DNA from: Sphagnum compactum
Taxonomy: Eukaryota > Bryophyta > Sphagnopsida > Sphagnales
Length of the DNA stretch: 64,000 nt
NCBI GenBank assembly: GCA_965153455.1
Contig: OZ234496.1
Span: forward strand, 10,253,863 to 10,317,862
Reading direction: 5' to 3'
In this document: piece by piece, positions 22,459 to 32,400 of the stretch
Numbering within the stretch: the stretch's first letter is position 1
Layout of the letters: each line of letters starts with the position of its first letter
The notes under the pieces: generated by a model
The model's input: only the letters and a program-made list of their open reading frames with translations
Database searches by the model: none
What the model was told of the DNA's origin: nothing
Made by a program: the position numbers and the translations under genes

Positions 22459-25452
22459 ATGGCTAGCACTCAAATCCATCACAGAGTGATGGCTCCCGGG
22501 TGCAGTAATTTGTTGCAGCAGCAGCTCCCGAGTGGGGCGGGTGAAGCTGCAACAGCCCTGCAGCCGAGATGGAAGAAGGCAGGTCGCACTGCAAGTGTCC
22601 TAGATGCGAATGCGTGTTTCAAGCAAGCGAAAGAGTATGATCATCAAGGGGCCATGCAGATGGCGCTGCTCGAAGTGCACGCCGAGCCCACTTCAGTGCT
22701 GGACTTGCAAACTAGTCCTGGACGGTCCTGCTCTTCATTGTCGTCGTCCCAGCAAAGCAGCTTGTCTAGCTCCGACGATTCCAGTTTTCCTCTAAGGACG
22801 CCGCCCGGCCAGCATATCAGTACCGTCGCTCAAGAGGCAAGATGCAAGGATGAGTCTTCAGGAAACTCCCGGGCCGCAGCTTTGGTCGAGGAGTTGCGGT
22901 CAGATGATCATAAGCTGCGTGCAGGTGCCGCGCAACAGCAGCAGCTGCAACCGCAGCATCACGATATAGAAACTTCAGAGTTTTCGAGCTGGATGGACTG
23001 CATGGACGATGCAGCAGCACATGCAGACATGCCAGCGAACGACATGGATTTCGATGCTAATGTGCCGGACGACGGCATGACATTTGAATACGGAACATTG
23101 AGCTGCTGCAGCTTCGAAATGAGCTCAGAAGAGACTTCATGTTTTCCCATCTTCGCAGTAAGCGAGCAAGATATCTGCATGTTCTTGGAGCCGCCTCCTG
23201 CGCTCAACTGTTGTTATCCGCTCGATCATGAGCTCAAGTTCTTCAACAACCCTGCTGCATCGCTCATGAATATCTCCAGATCATCGACAGTAACAACAAC
23301 GTCTTCAGGGCCGCCGCCTCCGCATGATGATCAGGCCGTGTTATACTCGAATGATGTTGGACCTGGAAATGAGTCACTAGTACTGATCGCGGATCGTCAC
23401 GCGCAGCAACAGCTCGTCTCTTCTTCCACGCTGATCAATTCCACCACTGCCGAGGGTGCATCATCGTTGTGCGGCGGCTGCGGCCCAGCTTCTCTAATTC
23501 TGTTACAAGAGCAGCCGGCGGTTTTGCAACCACCACCAGAGTTCATGCGCCTCTTGGGCTCTCAGTTGAATGACAACTTGAGCAATCCGCGATTTAGCCA
23601 AACTGCTCATGCAGGAGGCTTGTTTGAAGGTGGAGCTTACGAGACTGTAACGCACTGTAGCGAAGAAATCTCGGCTCACCCAACAGCTACTAGGAGCAGC
23701 AGCATATGTCTGGCCGGACAAGAAGAGGCAAGCATTAGGAGCGCGGCCTGTTGTTGGACTGCTGCTGCAGCGACGAGGGATGATCATCAGCCTGCTGGGC
23801 AGAAGGAGGTGCAGGTGGTGCTGGTTCCCCAGCAGCTGCAGGAATTAGCTCCTCCTCCGGCTCATGACACTAGTGGTGCAGCAGCAGCAGGGCTTCAGCT
23901 CGTTCATCTCTTGTTGGCTTGTGCTGAGGCAATCCATAGTTCTCATTTTGAGCTTGCCAGAGCTACGCTACGGCATTTGAGAGCAATCTCATCACCATAC
24001 GGAGACCCCATGCAACGAATTGCGTTTCACTTCGCGGAAGCTTTGACGGATCGCCTGAACAACAATAGTCGTATCATAAGCAGCAGCTCATGTAGTACAG
24101 CAGCTACTGCAGATGATGCAGAAGATCACGACATGAAAGGGCCGCCGCGCCCAGGCCGGTGTGCAACGACAACCGCAACGGTAGCAAGCGCGGGTGGTGC
24201 TGCAGGCACTTGTTGCAGCAGCAGCTGGTCGCCTTCAGTGCTTGAATCGGAGATGGCATACCAAGCTTTCTACCAAGTGCTTCCGTTTGAGAAGTTTGCG
24301 CACTTCACAGGAAATCAAGCAATAATGGAAGCTGTTGCGAGCAGTGCGAGAGTCCATGTGCTTGATCTAGATGTCGGACAAGGATTGCAATGGCCTGCTT
24401 TCTTGCAATCGCTAATGTTGAGACCGGGTGGACCTCCTGCACATCTCAGGATGACAGCAGTTGGATCAGATTCTGACTCCTTGCAGCAAACAGGGAGACG
24501 ACTCAAGGAGTTTGCTCGAACACTGCAACTTCAGCAGGATCACCAGGAATATCATCATCATCATCATCACAAGATTTCTTTGTCATTCGAGTACAATCCC
24601 GTTGTTGTAGAGAAAATCCAGGACTGTTTCCACGAAGGTTTGATCCAACTCAACTCTGATGAAACTCTTGTGGTAAACTGCTCACAAGTCTTGCACAGAC
24701 TTCTAGTAGATCATGGCGCGACCTCGTCAAAGAAGAAGAACTTAAAACATGATCATGAGTATTCTGCAGCAGCTTCATCTTCGTCTTCTGCAGCTGATGA
24801 AGCTCTTGACAACATACTCCTCATGATACGAAACATGAATCCCAAACTCGTCACGCTCCTTGAAGTCGAAGCAAATTATTACCACCACAACAACAGCAGC
24901 AACAACTTCCTAGCGAGGTTTGTGGAGGCTCTTCACTACTACTGTGCACTGTTCGACACGCTTGAAGCCACTTTACCCAGAGAGAGTTCACAGAGAACAC
25001 AAATAGAGAACACAGTTTTTGCTTCACAGATCAAGCAAATTGTTTCTGTAGAAGAAGAAGATGAAGCTGAAGCTGAAGATGAAACTGTTGTTGCTGCTGC
25101 TGCTGCTGCTGCTCCTTCTTCGACTTCAAGTAGCTGCTGCTGTCGAGGACATGAACCACAAGCTCGACCTCAACCTCGACGACATATGAGATCACAAAAC
25201 TGGCAAACCCATTTCCAAAAGGCAGGATTCACAGTGGTAGCACCCAGTTCATATGCAATAGAACAAGCTCATCAGTTGTTAGATCTTTACATGAAGCAGC
25301 TGCAGCAGCAGCAGCAATGGTTACACACTAGTTGTAATAATTATGTCACTATGCCTTACAAGCTTGCTCAAGACTCTGCTGTTCAACAAGTCTTGACACT
25401 GGGATGGCATGAGACTCCCATCATCGCCATTTCTTCCTGGACTGTCGCTTGA
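22459..25452 (+). CDS. GRAS-domain transcription factor, SCARECROW-like, intronless
   Basis: This is a probable nuclear transcription regulator of the plant GRAS family. It has 997 codons without an intron. The start ATG sits in a strong context (GAGCCATGGC), and an in-frame stop lies at 22,435. Residues 1-475 are low-complexity and Ser/Gln/Ala-rich. The GRAS domain follows: LHR I from about 478 ('LLACAEAIHSSHFELARAT', 'SPYGDPMQRIAFHFAEAL'), VHIID-type motif near 632 ('VHVLDLDVGQGLQWPAFLQS'), LHR II, PFYRE region about 794-855 ('FVEALHYYCALFDTLEA'), and SAW region from about 915 ending 'LGWHETPIIAISSWTVA'. 'SPYGDPxQR', 'LQQTGRRLKEFA' and the 'LGW...SSW' end resemble SCARECROW, while other parts recall DELLA proteins, so the subfamily is uncertain. 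Oddities are insertions within the domain (a His run, an acidic plus poly-Ala plus Cys stretch) and a longer N-terminus than usual. The GRAS call is very secure. Confidence 0.95.
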   Translation: MASTQIHHRVMAPGCSNLLQQQLPSGAGEAATALQPRWKKAGRTASVLDANACFKQAKEYDHQGAMQMALLEVHAEPTSVLDLQTSPGRSCSSLSSSQQSSLSSSDDSSFPLRTPPGQHISTVAQEARCKDESSGNSRAAALVEELRSDDHKLRAGAAQQQQLQPQHHDIETSEFSSWMDCMDDAAAHADMPANDMDFDANVPDDGMTFEYGTLSCCSFEMSSEETSCFPIFAVSEQDICMFLEPPPALNCCYPLDHELKFFNNPAASLMNISRSSTVTTTSSGPPPPHDDQAVLYSNDVGPGNESLVLIADRHAQQQLVSSSTLINSTTAEGASSLCGGCGPASLILLQEQPAVLQPPPEFMRLLGSQLNDNLSNPRFSQTAHAGGLFEGGAYETVTHCSEEISAHPTATRSSSICLAGQEEASIRSAACCWTAAAATRDDHQPAGQKEVQVVLVPQQLQELAPPPAHDTSGAAAAGLQLVHLLLACAEAIHSSHFELARATLRHLRAISSPYGDPMQRIAFHFAEALTDRLNNNSRIISSSSCSTAATADDAEDHDMKGPPRPGRCATTTATVASAGGAAGTCCSSSWSPSVLESEMAYQAFYQVLPFEKFAHFTGNQAIMEAVASSARVHVLDLDVGQGLQWPAFLQSLMLRPGGPPAHLRMTAVGSDSDSLQQTGRRLKEFARTLQLQQDHQEYHHHHHHKISLSFEYNPVVVEKIQDCFHEGLIQLNSDETLVVNCSQVLHRLLVDHGATSSKKKNLKHDHEYSAAASSSSSAADEALDNILLMIRNMNPKLVTLLEVEANYYHHNNSSNNFLARFVEALHYYCALFDTLEATLPRESSQRTQIENTVFASQIKQIVSVEEEDEAEAEDETVVAAAAAAAPSSTSSSCCCRGHEPQARPQPRRHMRSQNWQTHFQKAGFTVVAPSSYAIEQAHQLLDLYMKQLQQQQQWLHTSCNNYVTMPYKLAQDSAVQQVLTLGWHETPIIAISSWTVA

Positions 25453-26200
25453 GATGATCAGCAGCTCCTCCTGAAGAATCTGTGAAGCTCTCCTGCGCTA
25501 ACTAATTCTTGCAGATCTTAAGGAAGTTATGTTCCGAGCAAGCTAATGATCTCTTGCAAGCTGCTAATTATTCTGAGGACGGTCATGAAGAAATTATCCA
25601 GTTTGAACATGTTTGATGAGAGCTCAGAAGCAGCTCCAGCCTGATGTTGCAGTTAAGAAAGTAACTCCTCAAGCTCTTGCAAGCTTCTTCCAGAGATGAT
25701 CATGAAGAAATTATCCATGTGCAACAATGTGTTTTGAGAGCTCAGAAGTTCCTTGAAGTTCTTTGCAGTTGTTGCTGTTCTTAAGGCAGTTCCTCAAGCT
25801 GGTCTACTTGCAAGCTCTTCAGATGATGATGGTGATGATGCCAAAATGATTCAGACTGCCAGCTTTGCTTGCAAACTGCCAAGCTCCTGCCATGATGACA
25901 GGTGACTGCTTAATTCTCAAAAACACAAGAACTTGCTTCATCCTTGTACTGAAATTCATGCTTAAGATTTGTAAGCAAAGCTTGCACCAGTTAAGTCATG
26001 ATTCCTGAAAAACAACAAAACTCTGAAGCAATTGAAGCAGCAGCAGCAGAAGAAGCTCAGGATGACTAAACCTTAGGTCAGGATAATTAGCCCTTGGATC
26101 AGCATGAATAATCCAAGGTAGACCAGGATGAATAATCCTTTGTATAAATATGTACCAGTAAAACACTTCATATTTAATTTGATGCACAATTTACATTTTT
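25453..26200 (+). other. Probable 3' untranslated region of the GRAS gene with internal duplication
   Basis: It keeps the same Ser/Leu/Gln-like codon texture as the gene but is closed in all frames. A tandem duplication of about 116 bp starts at 25,583 and 25,699. Both units open with 'tcatgaagaaattatcca' and share 'gagagctcagaag' and 'cctcaagct'. Three imperfect 'ggatnaataatcc' words follow at 26,080-26,140. An AT-rich end with TATAAAT (about 26,146) is a possible polyadenylation region. Confidence 0.45.
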
Positions 26201-28248
26201 GACAAGATTAGTATAACACTTTAATTGAGTTTTGTGCAAATTCCTTATTTTTTTTGGGGATCATCTATTTCATTGCATTAGCTAGACTTCCTATATTTCA
26301 CTCTTTTAGCATTGACAAGTTTCAAGGTGGGATTTGTTGCAAAGGAAAACATATGTTTTTGTGTGCACACTTCGTTTATCACGAGGATAATAACAAGTTG
26401 TGAGAGCACACTCATTCCTAACATGATTACATTTCCATAGCATGACAACCCTTGAGAACTCAAATTCATTCCAAACCATCACAAGCTTGCCATCACAACC
26501 ATGACCCATGACAGAATAATAATTCCAAATATTGACAATCTTGCCATAACAACCACCCATGAGGAACTCAACTATTTGCAACATTGCACTCTTCTCATGA
26601 CAATCATTCCTAGCATCAGAATGAACTTGCCACAACAGCATTAATAAATGACTCTTCCTTAGCATTGTAAATTGTAGGTTGAGTTTGAGTTCGCATTTGT
26701 TTCATGTATCCAACCGATAACTATCCAAAGAACACCACTTAATTTATATCTTAACAATCATTAACAAACTAATGGCAAATTTTATCTCTTATTGTATATT
26801 TCAATATCATCAACTCCTTGAGAACATCATTTCTGATTGTAATAAACTTCAAGAAGAATTTGAATGGTTCCCATGAACTAGACTTCAAAGTACATGTCTG
26901 AAATAGAAAACAATAATAGTTTGTCCAGAGTATTGTACGACTTGCTTTAAGGTTGAACTTGGAATTTTTAAATGTTTGAAATTTAATAGGTGTTTAGGAT
27001 TGTGGGAGCTTGTTGATGAAATTTAGCTTGTGACTCCAAAAAACAATGTTTCACCCCCTTTTGTACAGTAATCCTTATGAACCCAAAAAAAAAAAAAAAA
27101 AAAACCAAAAATAATAATAATAAATAACTTAAAAAGACTTATAAGGAATCATGCAGTTGAAACCAAGGAAGCTATGTCACTGTGATTTCCTTGTTCATTT
27201 CTGCTAACTTTTGCAAAATGAGTGAGTTTTACATACAAACATGAATACAGTATCTGTTGCCACGTGCTGCCACTGTTGGTTGTATTGAAGACGGGCCCCT
27301 TTGCAGTTTGACCCTTGCAGACAAACACACCATGCCACCATTCACCAAGTTAGAGTTGGATGCCAGAAGTGACTGATCAAAGGCACATGCATCCATCTGA
27401 AACAAGTGGAAAAATTTTAACAACCAACTTTTGGCATATGTATGAAGTAGCAGATAAGATTCCACATCACTTTGAAGGCAACATAACAATTGAGTGCCAC
27501 CATAACCTTACAATATGAGGGTAGCTGCTTACAGAATTTCAGACCATCCCTTTCATCATGAATGGCAGTGACAAGTGATAACCTACCATGAAGTCTCCCT
27601 ATATTGTCTGTCTTGATTAGCTCTCAACAGTGGACGGTGGGCAAGTACATAAGAATCTACTCAAAATTTCAGGCAAACCATTATACAAAACATCTGCATA
27701 AAACCCATTATACAAGCATCACCAACATCTGTGTCCTGAGTTATATGTCGCATTTGCACAAGCAACAGGAAGGCTCGGTCAGGACATTGGCTTGCACTCA
27801 AGACACAGCTAATCAAAAATGTCATTACTATCCTCATTCAAGCTTCATTTCAAATTTGGACTTACACAGTGCAAAGTTTGGTCAGCACCCATGTCCATTG
27901 GTACCTGGCAAGCTCATAAGTACATGACGAAAAGAGAATGGACATTTTTGTTCAGAAAGTGACTAAGAATGTTCCATCCTCTTGGAAACCCTTCAAAATT
28001 ACTACCATTAAGCATCACACAAATGTAACAACCTTAGTGCCATGGCATGCCCATGGTAATTTTGTAAATATCAGCTATTTTCAAACCAAAAACAGTTTGG
28101 AGAAGCATCAAATTTTCCACACATCACTATCTTACAATCGTGAGGTGCAAACTCATCACATGCACTACATTGGCAACAAAAACATGTTGACAATTCAAAA
28201 AGCACACTACATACACACTGCAACCCACTGAGAGATCGCTGGAGCAGT
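26200..28248. other. Intergenic stretch between GRAS and lumenal-protein genes
   Basis: No gene is supported. A 119-codon minus-strand frame (26,306-26,665) is made of loosely repetitive sequence. A minus-strand frame at 27,229-27,489 ends cleanly and could be an exon, but it cannot be joined to anything. Part of 27.2-28.2 kb may be the 3' region of the minus-strand lumenal-protein gene. Confidence 0.4.
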
Positions 28249-31103
28249 CTATGATAATCCTGTACCATCACATTTTCCTGAAGTCTTGTCACAGAACCCA
28301 TCCTTGTCCAGCAACTTTTCAGGTGGGGCACTTAGCAAAGGAGAGGAGGGAGAGCCATAGGCATTGCGCTTGGCATTGCCACAACCCAAGCTCTTGCGTG
28401 TACTCATTCCTGTCACTGGATTTGTCCCACTTGCATACTTGCATAGTGCCTGCACAATGCACAATGACATTGAAAATTGATCTTTGGGAGACAAGAGTCA
28501 GCAGATGATCAAAACCACAAGAAGAGAGTACCTATATGAAATGATTAAAAAAAACCTGAACACAATCCCATGGGCAGTGAATTAAGTTGTGGAAATCCCT
28601 GCCTGTTTTTGAGGGAGATCCAGTACTGCATCACTGAAGTCTGCACCTTCAATGACAGCAGAGCCCAGATCACTGCGTGTCAACACTGCTCTCACCAAAA
28701 GTGCATCTGTCAGATCAGCCTCATTGAGAACCTGCATGCATGAAAAAATAAGTCTTTTGTCTTCTCCCTCTTACTGTCAGATGATGTTATGTGTAGTGAT
28801 GGCTTGATGATGTGGAGTTCAATCCAATTTTTTCCACAAGATGAGCAGTCTCATTTGCACAATCCAAAGAGCTTCAAAAGTATTGGCAACTGAGAAAATC
28901 TACAACAAGCAGGAGAAATTAATCTGCATATGTAGATTCACACATTTCCTTTCACCCTGTGAAACTCTTGACAATTGTTCAAATCTTTTCTGTGATTGTC
29001 TTGCACAGTCTAACAGCACCTCTCAGAAGGATGGGTGCAATTCAACTCACCATGCGATCCATGAGAGTGTCACTGAGATCTGCACCTGCATTACATCCCA
29101 TATAATATGTCCAATCATTCAGTAAGTTCAGATGCACAGCACATTCCATATCCAAATCCCAATCTGCATATTGTCATATCAAGCAGATTGCTACATCTAT
29201 GGTGTTGTGCAGGAAACTATGGACCTTAACCCAATCCAGCTGAGGTTGAATACAAAAATTGCACAGTCCCTAATGAGAGTGTTTTTAATTTGTCCATGAT
29301 AGTACAATAAGCAGCCAACACTGATCATGCATTGTTCCAGATGCAGGTACAAGCTCTGAGCATTGTTGCTGCCAACTCAAGATGGGAGTACATGAAAGAC
29401 GGTTGATACTAAGAACAAAGGGAATCAGATTGTGCCAGGCACAGGTTTGGGGTTTTAGGGTTAGGAAAAGCAGACCACTGTCTCAACAATTACAAATCTT
29501 CTACATACCTATCAAGGACAGACCCAGCATATTATTATGTGAGAGGTAATTAGTAGGTATGCACTTTGAGGAAAGGTTTACCTCTGAAATTGGTTCTGAA
29601 GGCAACAGCTTTCTCCAGGTAGGCACCGTTAAAATAGCTACCACTAAAATTTGACTCCCTCATATCAGCTGATGTGAAGTTCCCTCTCCTGAAATTTTCA
29701 TTATTATGCACCGACTTCCTGAGAAAAAACCCAATACATTGCCACGAGCTTTACTTCCCCAAGGCTAAGTACAATAGTAATGCAGGTATGAGAGGTTACA
29801 AGCTACAGTGTCTCTTCAACATGATAGCTTAGAGTAGCTCCACTAGTGCATGGTACAACAAATTTTGGATGAAGAAAAGTCAAAACATGCCGGTTTGATG
29901 AAGCAAAATGGTTTTGGCCCAGCATTTTGGTGCAAGATGCTAAGGCTGGCAAAAGGCACAGCAAAGCCTAACACCTCCTGTTGACTTGCTGTTGATTGGC
30001 TAGATAAGTTGATTGGTCCAGGTGGGTTGCTATTAGTAGCTTCCCACCATTTGCAGTCTCAGTCTCACTTCTATGGGTGGGGTTGGGGAAAAGTAAAATA
30101 ACTAAATCTGGATGTGAGAAGTACTGTTGCAAGGCCACATACTGAGCACTGGTGGAGCTGCTCTTACACCTGTTGGGGTGTTCAAAGTGAAAAAACAAGA
30201 ATGCCTACAGAGCAGCTGACAGTTGCTACTTCATGAGCTCCTCATCACAAGCCATTACCAAGTACACTAAAACATCCAACATGGAGAGTATAGACATGAG
30301 TGCAAAAGACATCTCTACATGGCAAAGAAAATGTAGCAATCTGAAAGTATAAATTTGCAATCACACATCATCGCAGACAAACCTGAGATCCGCTGATCCA
30401 AATTGAACAGCTGAGCCAATACCAAATTCTCCTCGTGTATTGGCCTCAAATTGATTCAAATCAGCCATGGCATCCAGGCTGGTGCCAAGCACAGCTGCAG
30501 CAAGGGCGGCTGCCATAGCCTGTCTCAAAGCTCGTGATTCTGCAGCCCCTCTCTGCCTCCCAACTTCAGCCCCAAAAGCAGACCCTCTTCTTCTTCCACA
30601 CAGATCAGCCCTTTCTTCCCTCCTCCAGTCCAGAATTCTCACAGTTCAATACTCAAGAGGAGTAAACAAACATCAAATTACAATCCACATAGGCTTGACG
30701 CAATGAGCTCCTGACAAGCTTTTATGTTTGGTCACTTGCATTCAGCTTTGAGCAGAACCCATTGGATTGGAGAGCAAAAACAGACCCAGCTGCTAACAAA
30801 CTGAGACACGAACACACACAAACAAACAAAAAGCACGACAACCCTACCTGAACCTGCTTCGGTGGATACAGACTTGCTGTGTCCGCTTGCACCAGCACCA
30901 CCAGCATGGTTACTACAATCATCACCCGACGCCTCGCACACGCATGTGACCAGCCTCCCAGACCTTCTGTTTTGCACATGAACTCGCGGGCCGCTGTTGA
31001 CAAGCTGCGGAACTGCTGATGAGCTTGCCAAGCACGACGACACCCCCAGTTTACAAGGGACGACATGAGTCCCAGCAACGACACAAATGTTCCCGACAAC
31101 CAT
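28249..31103 (-). CDS. TL17: Thylakoid lumenal 17.4 kDa-type pentapeptide-repeat protein, six exons
   Basis: This encodes a chloroplast thylakoid-lumen protein of the pentapeptide-repeat family, closest in recall to Arabidopsis At5g53490. Its biochemical role is unknown. Exons on the minus strand are 31,103-30,848, 30,614-30,383, 29,718-29,582, 29,085-29,051, 28,731-28,603 and 28,449-28,249 (stop TAG). They join in frame to about 329 codons. Residues 1-85 look like a stroma-targeting peptide. Exon 2 supplies an Ala-rich lumen-targeting segment ending 'LDAMA' before mature 'DLNQFEANTRGEFGIGSA'. Exons 3-5 carry A(D/N)LxX pentapeptide units ('NFTSADMRESNFSGSYFNG', 'EADLTDALLVRAVLTRSDLG'). Exon 6 carries the conserved tail 'ALCKYASGTNPVTG' and 'NAYGSPSSPLLSAPPEKLLD' with paired cysteines. 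The exon 1/2 junction is the least certain, because the acceptor was chosen to keep frame. The last intron starts with GC rather than GT. The other introns are GT-AG. Confidence 0.93.
28450..28602 (-). other. GC-AG intron of the lumenal-protein gene
   Basis: Exon 5 ends '...CAAAAACAG' and the intron begins GCAGGG. The acceptor is 'ATTGTGCAG' before GCACTATGCAAG. This junction restores the conserved 'QKQ-ALCKYA' peptide exactly. Reading on to the first usable GT downstream would meet a TAA stop seven codons after the CAG. Confidence 0.8.
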
Positions 31104-31254
31104 CTCTCCCCTTCTTTCTCTCTCTCTCTCTCGCGTCTACTGCGATTGCAATCTTCTTCGCACTTCTTCGTTGGCAGGAGCGAAATTTTGGACCAGAGTT
31201 TTGTTTTTTCAATTTTGTGAGGTATGTGGACTTGAGATCATCCACAGGAGAAAT

Positions 31255-31300
31255 GAGCCAAATTCGCCAAATTTGGCTATAGGTCATAAGGGAAAGTTTA
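31255..31300 (+). repeat. Palindrome-core repeat, alternative end
   Basis: GCCAAATTTGGC (31,266-31,277) is followed by 'tataggtcata'. This pairs with 63,244-63,257, where 'AGCCAAATTTGGCT' is followed by 'aaaggtcaga'. It may be the opposite end of the element whose other ends lie at 9.3, 32.3, 44.4 and 60.6 kb. Confidence 0.45.
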
Positions 31301-31339
31301 AAAAATTCAGAATCCTTGCCTTGTTTTGGCGACCTCTTG

Positions 31340-31770
31340 GAGTCTATTGTCAAAATATGGCGACTTCTGATTTGTTTTCCCTCAAAATATGGCGACTTTG
31401 GAGGTTTTCTTTCCTAAAACAATCCTTTGTAGAATGTATTGTCTGAAAAAAGGCGAGTTCAGACCCTTTTTTTCCCCCTCAATATATGGCGATTTCAGAC
31501 CCTTTTTTCCCCCTCAAAATATGGCCACTTTAGAGTTTTTTTTCCTTAATTTGTAGAAATTTATCGTCTAAAAATATGGCGAGTTCAGAACTTTTTTGCC
31601 CCCTCCAAACATGGCGAGTTCAGACCTTTTTCCCCCTTCAGAATATGACGGCTTTGGATTTCATCTCAAAAACATCCTTCGTAGAATGTATTGTCTAAAA
31701 ATGTGGCGAACTTCAGACCTTTTTTTTTTCCTCAAAATATGGCGACTTTGGAGTTCAAAACAATCATCCT
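31340..31770. repeat. Degenerate tandem array of 'atatggcgacttcagacc...' units
   Basis: About ten diverged units of roughly 35-40 bp follow the pattern 'atatggcgasttcagacctt' plus a T/C-run. A higher-order period of about 250 bp is visible: 'gtagaatgtattgtct' occurs at about 31,431 and again near 31,682. The array lies 240-670 bp upstream of the lumenal-protein start codon, so it could overlap its promoter. Confidence 0.75.
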
Positions 31771-31811
31771 TCGTAACCTTTGCACTGGTTTTTTTTTTGC
31801 GGTCGCCATGG

Positions 31812-31823
31812 TGCGAAATTTCG
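31812..31823. repeat. Perfect 12-bp palindrome
   Basis: GCGAAATTTCGC lies between 'cgccatggt' and 'catgaaaa'. It is isolated and of unknown significance. Confidence 0.5.
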
Positions 31824-32317
31824 CCATGAAAAAAAAACAACAAAAACACCAGGACTGGCGACGAGTTGCGATAGATGAGAAAACAAGCCGCGACCAACGA
31901 GGAGGAAGAAGAAAGACGAGAAAGAGAATCTGGGATAAGCCAGGCCACGCTTTGACCTTCTCTACCGTCAGATGGTGCTAGGATCAGACGTGGAGTTGAT
32001 CTTCTTCCTGCTCCGCTCAAAAGTGGGAATAGGGTTTGACACGTTTGTTTTCAATGGGGGTTTTCCAGAGGTCGGAGGTTCGAATTCTTGCAAGTTCAAC
32101 AACAAGCAGACCCAGTCTACCTTTCAGGCCCGTGTTTTTTTTGGCTAGCAAAATTCTTTTTCGCCAAAAAGAGAATTTTTTAATTTTAAATGACTACCTA
32201 AGTTACATGCTTTTCAGAGATTTTCATTTGCATGAATTTTTTTTTAATTTAAGAAAAAATCGCCATACTTGTTTCAAATTAGGGAGGTGAAAATACTGAA
32301 GGATGTTTGAAATATTA

Positions 32318-32400
32318 TTTACTTTCATATTGGGTTATAGCCAATATGGCTAAATCTTCCTATGCATTACTATCGCCACTTTGGCTACATTACAAAATTT
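32318..32400 (+). repeat. Dispersed palindrome-core repeat, copy 2
   Basis: 'tactttcatattgggttata' is followed by 'gccaatatggctaaatcttc' and a tail ending 'ggctacattac'. The palindromic core is mutated to GCCAATATGGC. It is related to the copies at 9,309, 44,437 and 60,592. Confidence 0.5.

Noticed and set aside
26306-26665. 119-codon minus-strand frame downstream of the GRAS gene
   Set aside because: It is made of loosely repeated words ('cattcctaacatg', 'cttgccat(c/a)acaacc') and shows no domain.
30722-31099. Alternative minus-strand frame overlapping the first exon of the lumenal-protein gene
   Set aside because: Its first in-frame ATG is internal and it does not resemble a plastid targeting peptide. 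The overlapping frame starting at 31,103 does, and it splices in frame.
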